A program made the translations under genes and the position numbers. This document shows, piece after piece, positions 44,540-51,926 of a DNA stretch of 64,000 nucleotides (position 1 is its first letter; each line of letters starts with the position of its first letter). This DNA comes from Aldehydirespirator sp965220645 (GTDB taxonomy: Bacteria > Actinomycetota > Acidimicrobiia > Acidimicrobiales > Aldehydirespiratoraceae): contig OZ244836.1 of the NCBI GenBank assembly GCA_965220645.1, forward strand, positions 3,286,001-3,350,000, in the 5' to 3' direction. Under the pieces are notes generated by a model. The model was not told the DNA's origin. It ran no database searches and was given only the letters and a program-made list of their open reading frames with translations.

Positions 44540-45687
44540 GCGGCCCCGAGGAGGCCTGGGGGTTCGAGACCCGGTCCATCCATGTCGGCCAGGAGCCCGA
44601 CGAGACCACCGGGGCCATAACCGTGCCCATCCACTTGGCCACCACCTTCGTGCAATCCGCGCCGGGCCAGCACCGGGGCTACGAGTACTCCCGCACCTCC
44701 AACCCCACCCGGGCCGCGCTCGAGCGCAGCGTGGCCGGGCTGGAGGGGGCAGCGCACGGTTTCGCGTTCGCCAGCGGCATGGCCGCCGAGGATGCGCTGG
44801 TGGGCCTGCTGCGTCCTGGTGACCACGTGGTTCTGGGCCTCGACGCCTACGGGGGCACGTTCCGGCTCATCGCCAGCGTCTACGGAGAGCGGGGCATCGG
44901 GTGGTCGACGGTGGATCTGAGCGATCCGGACGCGCTGACCGGTGCGCTCCGTCCTGAGACTCGCCAAGTGTGGGTCGAGACGCCGACCAATCCCATGCTC
45001 GCCGTGGTCGACATCGCTGCGGTGGCTGGGACGGCCCACACCGCGGGGGCCATGGTGGTCGTCGACAACACCTTCGCCACCCCGTACCTGCAGAACCCTC
45101 TGGCCTTGGACGCCGACGTGGTAGTCCATTCCAGCACCAAGTACCTGGGAGGGCACTCCGATGTGGTCGGCGGCTTCGTTGCGGTGAACGACGACGATCT
45201 AGCCGAGCGGCTGGCCTTCGTTCAGAACGCGGCCGGGGCGGTGCCGAGCCCGTTCGACTGCTACCTGCTGCTGCGGGGCATCAAGACCCTGGGCGTTCGC
45301 ATGGACCGGCACTGCGAGAACGCGCGGGTGGTGGCCGAGCACCTGGACGGCCACCCGGCGGTGGCCCGGGTGCTGTATCCGGGACTACCCGACCATCCGG
45401 GCCACGACGTCGCAGCCCGCCAGATGAACGGCTTCGGGGGGATGGTGTCATGCATCCTGGCCGGCGGCGAGACCGCGGCGGTGGCCGCGGTCAGTTCGAC
45501 CCGGGTCTTCCGGCTGGCTGAATCACTGGGCGCGGTGGAGTCCTTGATCGAGCAACCCTCCACCATGACCCATCTGTCGGTCGCCGACTCCCCCCTGGCC
45601 GTGGACCCCGGACTGATCCGTCTGTCCGTCGGCATCGAGACCATCGACGACCTGCTAGCCGACCTCGACCAGGCCCTCGCTAGTTGA
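44536..45687 (+). CDS. metB: Cystathionine gamma-synthase/gamma-lyase
   Basis: The 383-residue Cys/Met-metabolism PLP enzyme has FETRSIHVGQEPD, the YSRTSNPTRAALE loop, VVVDNTFATP and the PLP lysine in VHSSTKYLGGHSDV. Together with Cbs it most likely acts as gamma-lyase to make cysteine, but gamma-synthase cannot be excluded, so the symbol is tentative. Start and stop are set by the four-base overlap with cbs. Confidence 0.9.
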   Translation: MSGPEEAWGFETRSIHVGQEPDETTGAITVPIHLATTFVQSAPGQHRGYEYSRTSNPTRAALERSVAGLEGAAHGFAFASGMAAEDALVGLLRPGDHVVLGLDAYGGTFRLIASVYGERGIGWSTVDLSDPDALTGALRPETRQVWVETPTNPMLAVVDIAAVAGTAHTAGAMVVVDNTFATPYLQNPLALDADVVVHSSTKYLGGHSDVVGGFVAVNDDDLAERLAFVQNAAGAVPSPFDCYLLLRGIKTLGVRMDRHCENARVVAEHLDGHPAVARVLYPGLPDHPGHDVAARQMNGFGGMVSCILAGGETAAVAAVSSTRVFRLAESLGAVESLIEQPSTMTHLSVADSPLAVDPGLIRLSVGIETIDDLLADLDQALAS

Positions 45688-45822
45688 ATCTAGGAACCGG
45701 TGACGCATGACGCGAGTCACGACTGGCTAACGCGAACACCGATGTCTCAACTTCAGTCCCATCTGCATAGGCCAGCGCGACTACGACGACGTGGGTCGTT
45801 GAGATCCTCTCACGTCGGCTGC

Positions 45823-45840
45823 GATCTCAGGCCTGAGATC
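45823..45840. repeat. Perfect 18-bp palindrome in the gap left of the IS element
   Basis: GATCTCAGGCCTGAGATC reads the same on both strands with no loop. It lies about 135 bases past metB and 93 bases before the IS end. The 245-base gap 45688-45932 holds no convincing gene. It may be an operator whose gene was lost, or a remnant of other mobile DNA. Confidence 0.5.
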
Positions 45841-45961
45841 CGTGTGTCCCGCTCATTCACGCCCCATCTGGCTGCCTCGTTCTGCCCATGAACTCGCAGT
45901 TTGACAGGATGTAGTCGGTAGCGTGGTGGTGCTGAGGGGGACCCGGTTGTGAGGCCAGGCG

Positions 45962-46819
45962 TTATGGGTGTGTTGGTTGGTGTTGTTGGGTCCAGTGGTC
46001 AGCGTAGGCGGCGGGGGTGAGCCCGGCGAGGGATTGGTGTGGCCGGTAGGTGTTGTACTCGATTCTCCAGTCCTCGAGCACGACTTGGGCTTCGAGGAGG
46101 TCGGCGAAGTCTTCTGTGTTGAGGCATTCGTCTCGGAGGCGTCCGTTGAAGGACTCGATGTAGGGGTTCTCCCAGGGCGAGCCTGGCTCGATGTAGGCGG
46201 TGTGGGTGCCCCAGATTCTGCACCAGTCGCGCAGAGCAGCTGAGACGAGTTCGGGGCCGTTGTCCATGCGCAGGTGAGTGGGGGCTCCGCGCCGGTGCAC
46301 GAGGCGCTCGACGGCGTCGACGACGCCGTCGGCGTTGATGCTGTGGGCGGCGTCAACGCAGAGGGCCTCGCGGGTGAACTCGTCGACGATGTTGAGCAGC
46401 TTGATGCGGCGCAGGTCGGCGGTCTCGTCGAACTGGAAGTCCAGGGCCCACACGTCGTTGGGGGCCTCAGCTCGCAGCCGAGCGGCGGTGCCGTCTGTGA
46501 GCCGGCGCCGCTTGGCTTTGCGCTGCGGCGGGCGCTGCAGGCGCTCGTCTCGCCAGATGCGCCGTGTGCGCTTGGGGTTGATCACCAGTCCCTCGCGGTG
46601 CGCCACCGCATGCGCCTTGCGCCACCCCAGGCGCGGATGGCATCTAGCGAAGCCCCGCAGATGCTCACGCAGGCGCCCCTCAGCGTCATCGGGGCGCGCT
46701 TTGGGGCGGCGCTGGGTGGAGCGGTGTTGGCCCACCACACGACACGCCCGGCGCTCAGAGACCCCGAACCGCACCTGGACGCGCTCCACCGCGATCCGCC
46801 GACGGTCCGGGGTCACCAT
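45962..46819 (-). CDS. IS3-family transposase OrfB (DDE integrase domain)
   Basis: The 285 residues carry the rve integrase core. The DDE triad is in VWALDFQFDE, HLRMDNGPELV and GSPWENPYIESFNGRLRDE. The tail YRPHQSLAGLTP is typical. The N-terminal RRACRVVGQHRST and RLGWRKAHAVAHREG blocks resemble the IS407-like branch. It is made mainly as an OrfAB fusion by frameshifting at 46819-46825; the ATG at 46819 gives OrfB alone. The frame is intact, so the element may still be active. Confidence 0.92.
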   Translation of the reverse strand: MVTPDRRRIAVERVQVRFGVSERRACRVVGQHRSTQRRPKARPDDAEGRLREHLRGFARCHPRLGWRKAHAVAHREGLVINPKRTRRIWRDERLQRPPQRKAKRRRLTDGTAARLRAEAPNDVWALDFQFDETADLRRIKLLNIVDEFTREALCVDAAHSINADGVVDAVERLVHRRGAPTHLRMDNGPELVSAALRDWCRIWGTHTAYIEPGSPWENPYIESFNGRLRDECLNTEDFADLLEAQVVLEDWRIEYNTYRPHQSLAGLTPAAYADHWTQQHQPTHP

Positions 46820-47100
46820 TTTCCCTCGGCCAGCTCCTTGAGCATCGCCTTGTCCAGCTCGGCCTCCGCCAGAAGCTTCTTCAACCGGCCGTTCTCGACC
46901 TCCAGCTCCTTGAGGCGCTTCGCGTGGCCCGGGCTCATCCCCGCATAGGCACGGCGCCAGCGATGCCAAGTCGACTCGGTGATCTCCAGATGCCGCAGCA
47001 CCTCGGTGAGGTCACTGCCCGAGCTGAGCATCCGCTCGCCCTCACGGACCTTGCGGACCGCCTGCTCGGGGGTATGCCTGTTCCTCTTCATTGTGGTCAT
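46813..47100 (-). CDS. IS3-family transposase OrfA (HTH protein)
   Basis: The 95-residue protein has the IS3 OrfA helix-turn-helix (RHTPEQAVRKVREGERML, then LEITESTWHRWRRAYAGM) and a C-terminal leucine-zipper coil (LKELEVENGRLKKLLAEAEL). Its last codons contain the slippery heptamer G-GGA-AAA in frame, directly at the orfB overlap. Slipping back one base joins it to OrfB. Confidence 0.92.
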   Translation of the reverse strand: MTTMKRNRHTPEQAVRKVREGERMLSSGSDLTEVLRHLEITESTWHRWRRAYAGMSPGHAKRLKELEVENGRLKKLLAEAELDKAMLKELAEGKW

Positions 47101-47160
47101 CCTCCCATCCTTGGGGACTCAGACCCACAACACGCGGACTCAAATCAGGGACCCACCTCA

Positions 47161-47285
47161 AGTAGAGCGAGCCGGTGTGGGTGAACATGGCCAAAGGTCG
47201 GCGGGTCACTGGAAGGGTCACCGAAGGCTTGCCGCGCGCAGTGGTACACGTTCTGATAGTCGATGAACACTGCAACACGCGTCAC
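47161..47285 (-). pseudogene. NYN-domain (LabA/DUF88-like) gene truncated by the IS element
   Basis: Forty-two codons from GTG 47285 read TRVAVFIDYQNVYHCARQAF and continue to HPHRLALLE at the IS boundary. VAVFIDYQNVYH with its aspartate is the signature start of NYN-domain PIN-like ribonucleases. TAGGTT ends six bases before the GTG, so the promoter is also present. The rest of the gene, usually 150-200 more codons, is not on the other side of the IS. Confidence 0.75.
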
Positions 47286-47313
47286 TATGCGAACCTACCC
47301 AAGCAAGATAAAG

Positions 47314-47347
47314 CCCCGCCATTCCCGGTGTGACCGGGAAGACGGGG
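47314..47347 (-). terminator. Terminator of the guaA operon
   Basis: CCCCG...CGGGG arms with an inner stem TTCCCGGT/ACCGGGAA form a strong GC-rich hairpin. It lies about 57 bases past the guaA stop on the minus strand. It is followed on that strand by CTTTATCTT. It also sits just upstream of the NYN remnant's start. Confidence 0.6.
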
Positions 47348-47403
47348 AGTAATGACCGAAAGCTACCAGCATGCGCGAGCACCGCGCAACCACATCCCCC
47401 GGG

Positions 47404-48969
47404 TCACTCCCATTCGATGGTGGCGGGGGGCTTGGAGGTGATGTCGTAGACGACCCGGTTGACACCGGGCACCTCGGCGATGACCCGGCTGCTCATGGCC
47501 TCCAATACGTCGTGGGGCAGGCGGGCCCAGTCGGCAGTCATGGCGTCGGAACTGGTGACCGCCCGGATCACGACGGGGCGTCCGTAGGTGCGCTCGTCGC
47601 CCATGACCCCGACCGTCCGGATGTCGGGGAGCACCGCGAACGACTGCCAGATCTCGCGCTCCAGGCCGGCGTTGCGCAACTCCTCGCGAACGATGGCGTC
47701 CGCCCGGCGCAGCGTTCCGGCCGCCTCGGGGGTCACCTCCCCGATGATGCGGACCGCCAGGCCCGGGCCGGGGAAGGGCTGACGGTGCACGATCTCCTCG
47801 GGCAGGCCGAGCTCGGCACCCACAGCCCGCACCTCGTCCTTGAACAGCGACCGCAGCGGCTCCACCAGCTCGAAGTCCAGGTCATCGGGCAGGCCGCCCA
47901 CGTTGTGGTGGCTCTTGATGGTGGACGAGTGGGTGGTGGCACCCGACTCGATCACGTCGGGGTACAGCGTCCCCTGCACCAGGAATCCGGCGTCGGAGAC
48001 GCGGTTGCGGGCCCGCTCGAAGGCTCGGATGAACTGCTCTCCCACCACCTTGCGCTTCGCTTCGGGCTCGGTGACGCCGGCCAGCGCCGCAAAGAACTCG
48101 TCGGCGGCGTCCTCCCGCACGAGCGCAACGCCGAAGTGCCGGCTGAAGGCGTCCTGCACCTGATCGGCCTCGCCCTCGCGCAGCAGACCCGTGTCAACCA
48201 GCACGCACGTGAGCCGATCCCCGATGGCCCTGTGCACCAGTGCCGCGGCCACCGCGGAGTCCACACCGCCGGAGAGCCCGCACATGGCGCGGCCGGCGCC
48301 GATCTGATCACGGATCGAAGCAACTGCGGCATCGATTATGGAGCGCATCGACCAGCTCGGTCCGGCACCGCACCCCTGGCGCAGGAACCGTGCCAGCACC
48401 TGGCGGCCACAGGCAGTGTGCTCCACCTCGGGATGGAACTGCACCCCGTACAGGCCCCGGCCGGTGTCCTCGAAGGCGGCCACCGGCGAAGCCTCCGTGG
48501 CCGCGGTGACCGTTGCGCCCGGCGGTGGCTCGGCAATGGCGTCGAAGTGGCTCATCCACACCGGCTGGGACGACGGCAGGCCTGCCAGCAGGATGCCGCC
48601 GTCGCCGGTCACAGTCATCTCGGCCCGGCCGTATTCGCCCCGCTCGTTGGGGCCGACTGAGCCGCCCAACTGCTCGGCGATGAGCTGGGCCCCATAACAG
48701 ATGCCCAGGATCGGCACACCGAGGCCGTAGATCGCGGGGTCGAGGCTGGGCGCGCCCTCGACGTGCACCGAGGCCGGGCCGCCGCTGAGGATCACACCGG
48801 CGGGTTGGCGGGCCGCTATGTCAGCCGCGGTGACCGCCGCGGGCACGATCTCGCTGTACACCTCGCACTCGCGTACCCGTCGAGCAATCAGCTGTGAGTA
48901 CTGGGCTCCGAAATCGACAACCAGGACGGTGTCGAAGGCACCGTCCTGGCCCGGCGCGGCCTCGATCAC
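47404..48969 (-). CDS. guaA: GMP synthase (glutamine-hydrolysing)
   Basis: This 521-residue enzyme aminates XMP to GMP. The N-terminal amidotransferase has VVDFGAQYSQLI, GICYGAQ (nucleophile) and YGVQFHPEV. The synthetase domain has the PP-loop GLSGGVDSAV. The C-terminal dimerisation domain has QPFPGPGLAVRI and ends in the family KPPATIEWE. GTG at 48969 overlaps the stop of the guaB3 gene by four bases; longer in-frame readings lie inside that gene. Confidence 0.96.
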   Translation of the reverse strand: MIEAAPGQDGAFDTVLVVDFGAQYSQLIARRVRECEVYSEIVPAAVTAADIAARQPAGVILSGGPASVHVEGAPSLDPAIYGLGVPILGICYGAQLIAEQLGGSVGPNERGEYGRAEMTVTGDGGILLAGLPSSQPVWMSHFDAIAEPPPGATVTAATEASPVAAFEDTGRGLYGVQFHPEVEHTACGRQVLARFLRQGCGAGPSWSMRSIIDAAVASIRDQIGAGRAMCGLSGGVDSAVAAALVHRAIGDRLTCVLVDTGLLREGEADQVQDAFSRHFGVALVREDAADEFFAALAGVTEPEAKRKVVGEQFIRAFERARNRVSDAGFLVQGTLYPDVIESGATTHSSTIKSHHNVGGLPDDLDFELVEPLRSLFKDEVRAVGAELGLPEEIVHRQPFPGPGLAVRIIGEVTPEAAGTLRRADAIVREELRNAGLEREIWQSFAVLPDIRTVGVMGDERTYGRPVVIRAVTSSDAMTADWARLPHDVLEAMSSRVIAEVPGVNRVVYDITSKPPATIEWE

Positions 48970-50075
48970 GGCGAGACTATGGCGACGGCGGCCCGCTGGA
49001 AGTCCTTCACGTCCGTGTATCCGCACTTGGCCATGGAGGTGCGCAGCCCGCCCATCATGTTGGTGGTGCCGTCGGGACCGAGGGCGGGTCCATGCAGGAT
49101 CTCCGCCAGAGTGGCCCGGGGCTCGACATCGGTGATGCGTCCCCGTGGAAGCGTCGGATGGCCGGCCGACAAGTCCCAGTGCCGGCCCGGGCTCGGCGAG
49201 TCGGAGGCCTCGGCCAGCGGAAGGCCGATCATGGCCGCGTCCGCGCCGCACACGATCGCCTTGGCCATGTCGCCTGCGGTGCGCATCGCTCCGTCGGCAA
49301 TCACATGGCAGTACACGCCGGTCTCATCGAGATGGCGCATGCGAGCTGCCCGGGCGTCGGCGATGGCAGTGGCCTGGGGCGCGTCGAGGCCAAGCACCTG
49401 GCGGGAAGTTCCGACGTGGCCCGAGCCCGCTCCTACCAGCACGCCGGCAGCGCCCGTGCGCATCAGGTGGAGGGCAGCCTGGTAGCTCGCGCAGCCCCCG
49501 ACGATCACCGGCGTCTGCATGCGCCGGATGAACGTCTTGAGATTGAGCGGGTCTCCGGCCGATGAGACATGCTCGGCCGAGACGATCGTGCCCGAGATGA
49601 CCAGGAGATTGATCTCGGCGGCGATGGCGTGGGGAGCGAGCTCCTCTGCTCGCTGTGGCCTGACCCGACCGGCGGTGCGAACCCCGGCCTCGGCGATCTC
49701 GGCGATTCGGGCGGCCACCAGCTCGGGCTGGACCGGCCGGGCGTACAGCTCGCGCAGGCGGACCACCGCCTTGTCGATCGGCAGGTCCGCCAGTTCGGCC
49801 AGATCAGCGGTGGGGTCCTCGCAGCGGGTCCAAACACCCTCCAGGTCGATAACACCTATCCCGCCGAGCTCGCCCATCCGCACCGCGGTGGCTGGGCTGG
49901 TCACACTGTCGGTGAAGGCCGCCAACACCGGGATGTCGAAGCGGTAGGCATCGATCTGCCAGGAGATGTCCACGTCCTCGACGTCGCGGGTGCGCCGGCT
50001 GGGGATGATGGCGATCTCATCGAGCCGGTAGGCGCGGCGGCCGGACTTGCCCAGCCCGATCTCGACTTCAGCCAT
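48966..50075 (-). CDS. guaB3: GuaB3-type IMP dehydrogenase-related protein
   Basis: The 369-residue barrel belongs to the IMPDH/GMP reductase family and is colinear with actinobacterial GuaB3. It lacks the CBS pair of true IMPDH. Where IMPDH has the catalytic cysteine (GxGSxCTTR type) it reads GAGSGHVGTSR, with glycine in place of cysteine. It therefore should not do normal IMP oxidation. Some GuaB3 proteins are reported to be GMP reductases; activity here is open. ATG at 50075 has GGGGAG just upstream. It forms an operon with guaA. Confidence 0.88.
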   Translation of the reverse strand: MAEVEIGLGKSGRRAYRLDEIAIIPSRRTRDVEDVDISWQIDAYRFDIPVLAAFTDSVTSPATAVRMGELGGIGVIDLEGVWTRCEDPTADLAELADLPIDKAVVRLRELYARPVQPELVAARIAEIAEAGVRTAGRVRPQRAEELAPHAIAAEINLLVISGTIVSAEHVSSAGDPLNLKTFIRRMQTPVIVGGCASYQAALHLMRTGAAGVLVGAGSGHVGTSRQVLGLDAPQATAIADARAARMRHLDETGVYCHVIADGAMRTAGDMAKAIVCGADAAMIGLPLAEASDSPSPGRHWDLSAGHPTLPRGRITDVEPRATLAEILHGPALGPDGTTNMMGGLRTSMAKCGYTDVKDFQRAAVAIVSP

Positions 50076-50176
50076 CGAAGCTCCCCTGGCACTGCGATCT
50101 TTGCACGGGTTCGCTCATAGGGCTGGGCACCAGGAGCGAGCGCAAATGGGTGATAGCCCGTCGCGTCGCACCGGTG

Positions 50177-50298
50177 TCATTCCCGCTCTTGTTCGCTGCG
50201 CTCACGGGCCGCTCGGGCCACGGCCTCGCCCGTATGGGGCGTATTCGCCCACCAATCTGCTCGGCCTCCAAGAGACCGAGGCGCCGGAAGCCGGTCAC
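50177..50298 (-). pseudogene. Possible frameshifted small ORF after the Nudix gene
   Basis: A GTG ten bases past the Nudix stop opens VTGFRRLGLLEAEQI. One base out of frame, the sequence continues as WWANTPHTGEAVARAARERS to a stop at 50177. Both halves have codon use like real genes here, and together they would give about 39 residues. Either a one-base indel has broken a small gene, or this is chance. Confidence 0.25.
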
Positions 50299-50307
50299 CG
50301 GACGAGC

Positions 50308-51030
50308 CTACCCGGCGTCGACTCCCACGGTGGCAACCGACAGCAGCCGGCGCAGCACCGCAGCCGTCGCGCCCCACACGGTGTCGCCCGGCAGTTCGAA
50401 GAAGGTCATTGTGCGCAGGCCGCCAAAGGCTGCGTCCAGCGACCAGATCTCCTCCCTCCAGGCATCGGGATCGGTCAGCTCCGATAGTGGGACGTACAGA
50501 ACCTGCTCCACCTCGACCGGGTCGGCCACCAATTCGGGGAACGCATCGACGGTTGCCACGTACGGGCACACCAGCGACCGGGACCCGACTGTTACGAAGC
50601 TGTCGAGCCGGCCGATCCTCCACACGCTGCTGGGGTCCAGCCCGATCTCCTCGGCCGCCTCTCGCAGTGCAGTAGCCCAAAGGTCGGCGTCATCGGGCTC
50701 GCGCCGACCGCCGGGAAACGAAACCTCGCCCGCGTGGTGCCGAAGGTGCCAGGCGCGGCGGGTGAGCACAACCCACGGCTCGCCCTGGTGCTCGTAGAGC
50801 AGCACTAGGACCGCGGACGGCGCCGACCCCGGTGGCACCGTCGCCGGCGACGCTACGAACCCGGGCGCGGTGGCGACCACCGCATTCAGCACCCGTTCCA
50901 GGCTGGGGCGGCGTCGATCCTCCGGGAGTAAGGCCCACGGCGCCGGTCCGCCCAGACGGACGTTCGCCGGGCGGGGGATGTGCTGGGATCCGCCCCTGCC
51001 CGCAGGAGCCGGCGGCGGATCGAACACCAC
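50308..51030 (-). CDS. Nudix hydrolase, CoA pyrophosphatase (NudL)-like
   Basis: The protein of about 240 residues carries the UPF0035-type lead-in LTRRAWHLRHHAGEVSFPGG. The Nudix box has its conserved G, E, REAAEE and G residues (GGRREPDDADLWATALREAA, then EEIGL). Relatives cleave CoA or other nucleoside diphosphate derivatives. The start is uncertain: GTG at 51030 or 51027 places it just after the small upstream gene. The first 60 residues are low in conservation. Confidence 0.82.
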   Translation of the reverse strand: MVFDPPPAPAGRGGSQHIPRPANVRLGGPAPWALLPEDRRRPSLERVLNAVVATAPGFVASPATVPPGSAPSAVLVLLYEHQGEPWVVLTRRAWHLRHHAGEVSFPGGRREPDDADLWATALREAAEEIGLDPSSVWRIGRLDSFVTVGSRSLVCPYVATVDAFPELVADPVEVEQVLYVPLSELTDPDAWREEIWSLDAAFGGLRTMTFFELPGDTVWGATAAVLRRLLSVATVGVDAG

Positions 51031-51053
51031 CGCGGTCGATGCGGTCGAGTTGG

Positions 51054-51221
51054 TCAGGATCCTTCCCCGTCGCCGGCCGCGGCTGCGGCCAGGCCTTGGA
51101 GAATCTCCCGCAGGCCGCCGGTCTTGAGGTCGCTCATCACCCGGCCGGGCGGCGTCTCGCCCCGCTCCCACTCCTCCCAATGATCGAGCAGTTTGCGCGG
51201 GTCAGGCGCCGGGCGATCCAT
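51054..51221 (-). CDS. 55-residue actinobacterial protein of unknown function
   Basis: This short gene encodes MDRPAPDPRKLLDHWEEWER followed by GETPPGRVMSDLKTGGLREI and a small tail. The combination of PRKLLDHWxEWERGExxPGR and VMxxLKTGGL looks like a conserved small protein that I cannot name. TAGCCT ends six bases before its ATG, in the pattern used by neighbours. It ends just before the Nudix gene and is divergent from the VapB-like gene. Confidence 0.65.
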   Translation of the reverse strand: MDRPAPDPRKLLDHWEEWERGETPPGRVMSDLKTGGLREILQGLAAAAAGDGEGS

Positions 51222-51256
51222 CCCGAGAGGCTACCGGCGCCTCTCGGAGTCGAGAG

Positions 51257-51292
51257 TTGCTAATGTCGGCTGGTGCTTGCATAATGCAAGCA
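51257..51292 (+). promoter_or_regulatory. Autoregulated leaderless promoter of the VapBC-type module
   Basis: TTGCTA (51257-51262) and CATAAT (51280-51285) are 17 bases apart. The -10 lies inside the 19-bp perfect palindrome TGCTTGCATAATGCAAGCA (51274-51292), whose last base is the A of the start codon. A ribbon-helix-helix antitoxin bound there would cover both the -10 and the start. Confidence 0.7.
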
Positions 51293-51522
51293 TGCCTCAC
51301 GTGCTGGTACGGGACGTCCCCGAAGAAATCCACCGCAAGCTCACTCAGCGTGCTCAAGCCACGGGCACCTCCCTACAGCGCTACCTGTCTGCTGAGCTGG
51401 CCCGGCTGGCCGAGACTCCGACCCTTGAGGAGGTCATCGCCCGGATCGAGCGGCGCTCACTGGGCACAGTGGGACTTGAGCGGGCGGTGGCCGACCTCGA
51501 AGAGGCCCGGGGCGAGCGCTGA
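51292..51522 (+). CDS. FitA/VapB-like ribbon-helix-helix antitoxin
   Basis: The 76-residue protein starts PHVLVRDVPEEIHRKLTQRA, a ribbon-helix-helix of the FitA type, and has a C-terminal toxin-binding tail (LEEVIARIERRS). It would bind the palindrome over its own promoter. ATG at 51292 is the transcription start expected from the -10, so the message is leaderless. The toxin gene overlaps its stop. Confidence 0.85.
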   Translation: MPHVLVRDVPEEIHRKLTQRAQATGTSLQRYLSAELARLAETPTLEEVIARIERRSLGTVGLERAVADLEEARGER

Positions 51523-51920
51523 TAGTCGTCGACGCCTCCGTGCTGGCCAACTTCGTTGCCGATGCCGGGCCCGGCAGCGCCCGCGCCCGAAGGACCGTCT
51601 CGGAAGCAGGCGAGGTCGCCATCCCGGACTTGGCCGACGTGGAGACTGCGACGGTGCTGAGGAAGCGCTGGATCGGTCGAACCCTCACCGATGTCCAGTT
51701 CGCGGCCGCCATCGACGATCTCGCCAGTCTTCCGTTCCGCCGCTATCCCTCACTGCCACTCCTGCGGCGTGCCTACGAGTTGAGAGCGACCGTGACGGTC
51801 TACGACGCGATCTACGTTGCCCTCGCCGAAGAGCTCGACTGCAACCTGGTCACCCTTGACTCGCGTCTAGCCCGAGCCCCCGGACCACGCTGCAAGATCC
51901 AGGTCCTGCGCCCTGCCTGA
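51519..51920 (+). CDS. VapC-like PIN-domain toxin with CTG start
   Basis: The 133-residue PIN ribonuclease has all four acidic residues: VVDASVLANF, DVETATVLRK, VYDAIYVALAEE and LVTLDSRLA. No ATG or GTG is available before the first essential aspartate. The CTG at 51519, which overlaps the antitoxin stop (CTGA), gives the normal N-terminus MIVVDAS. The ATA next to it is a less likely start. A GTG at 51540 would remove the active-site aspartate. Confidence 0.85.
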   Translation: MIVVDASVLANFVADAGPGSARARRTVSEAGEVAIPDLADVETATVLRKRWIGRTLTDVQFAAAIDDLASLPFRRYPSLPLLRRAYELRATVTVYDAIYVALAEELDCNLVTLDSRLARAPGPRCKIQVLRPA

Positions 51921-51926
51921 CCGCCG

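Larger units (their letters stand above)
45933..47160 (-). mobile_element. IS3-family insertion sequence
   Basis: The element is 1228 bp long. Imperfect terminal inverted repeats start TGAGGGGGACCCGG at the left end and, read inward, TGAGGTGGGTCCCTG at the right end, matching at about 17 of 24 positions. Both begin with TG as in IS3 elements. It carries overlapping orfA and orfB with a -1 frameshift signal. No target duplication is visible (flanks GTGC and AGTA), and the gene at its right end is cut off, so a deletion has probably occurred beside it. Confidence 0.85.

Noticed and set aside
45700..45891. A 63-codon plus-strand ORF between metB and the IS element
   Set aside because: It contains the 18-bp palindrome, has Arg/Ser-rich composition and no ribosome site or leaderless -10.
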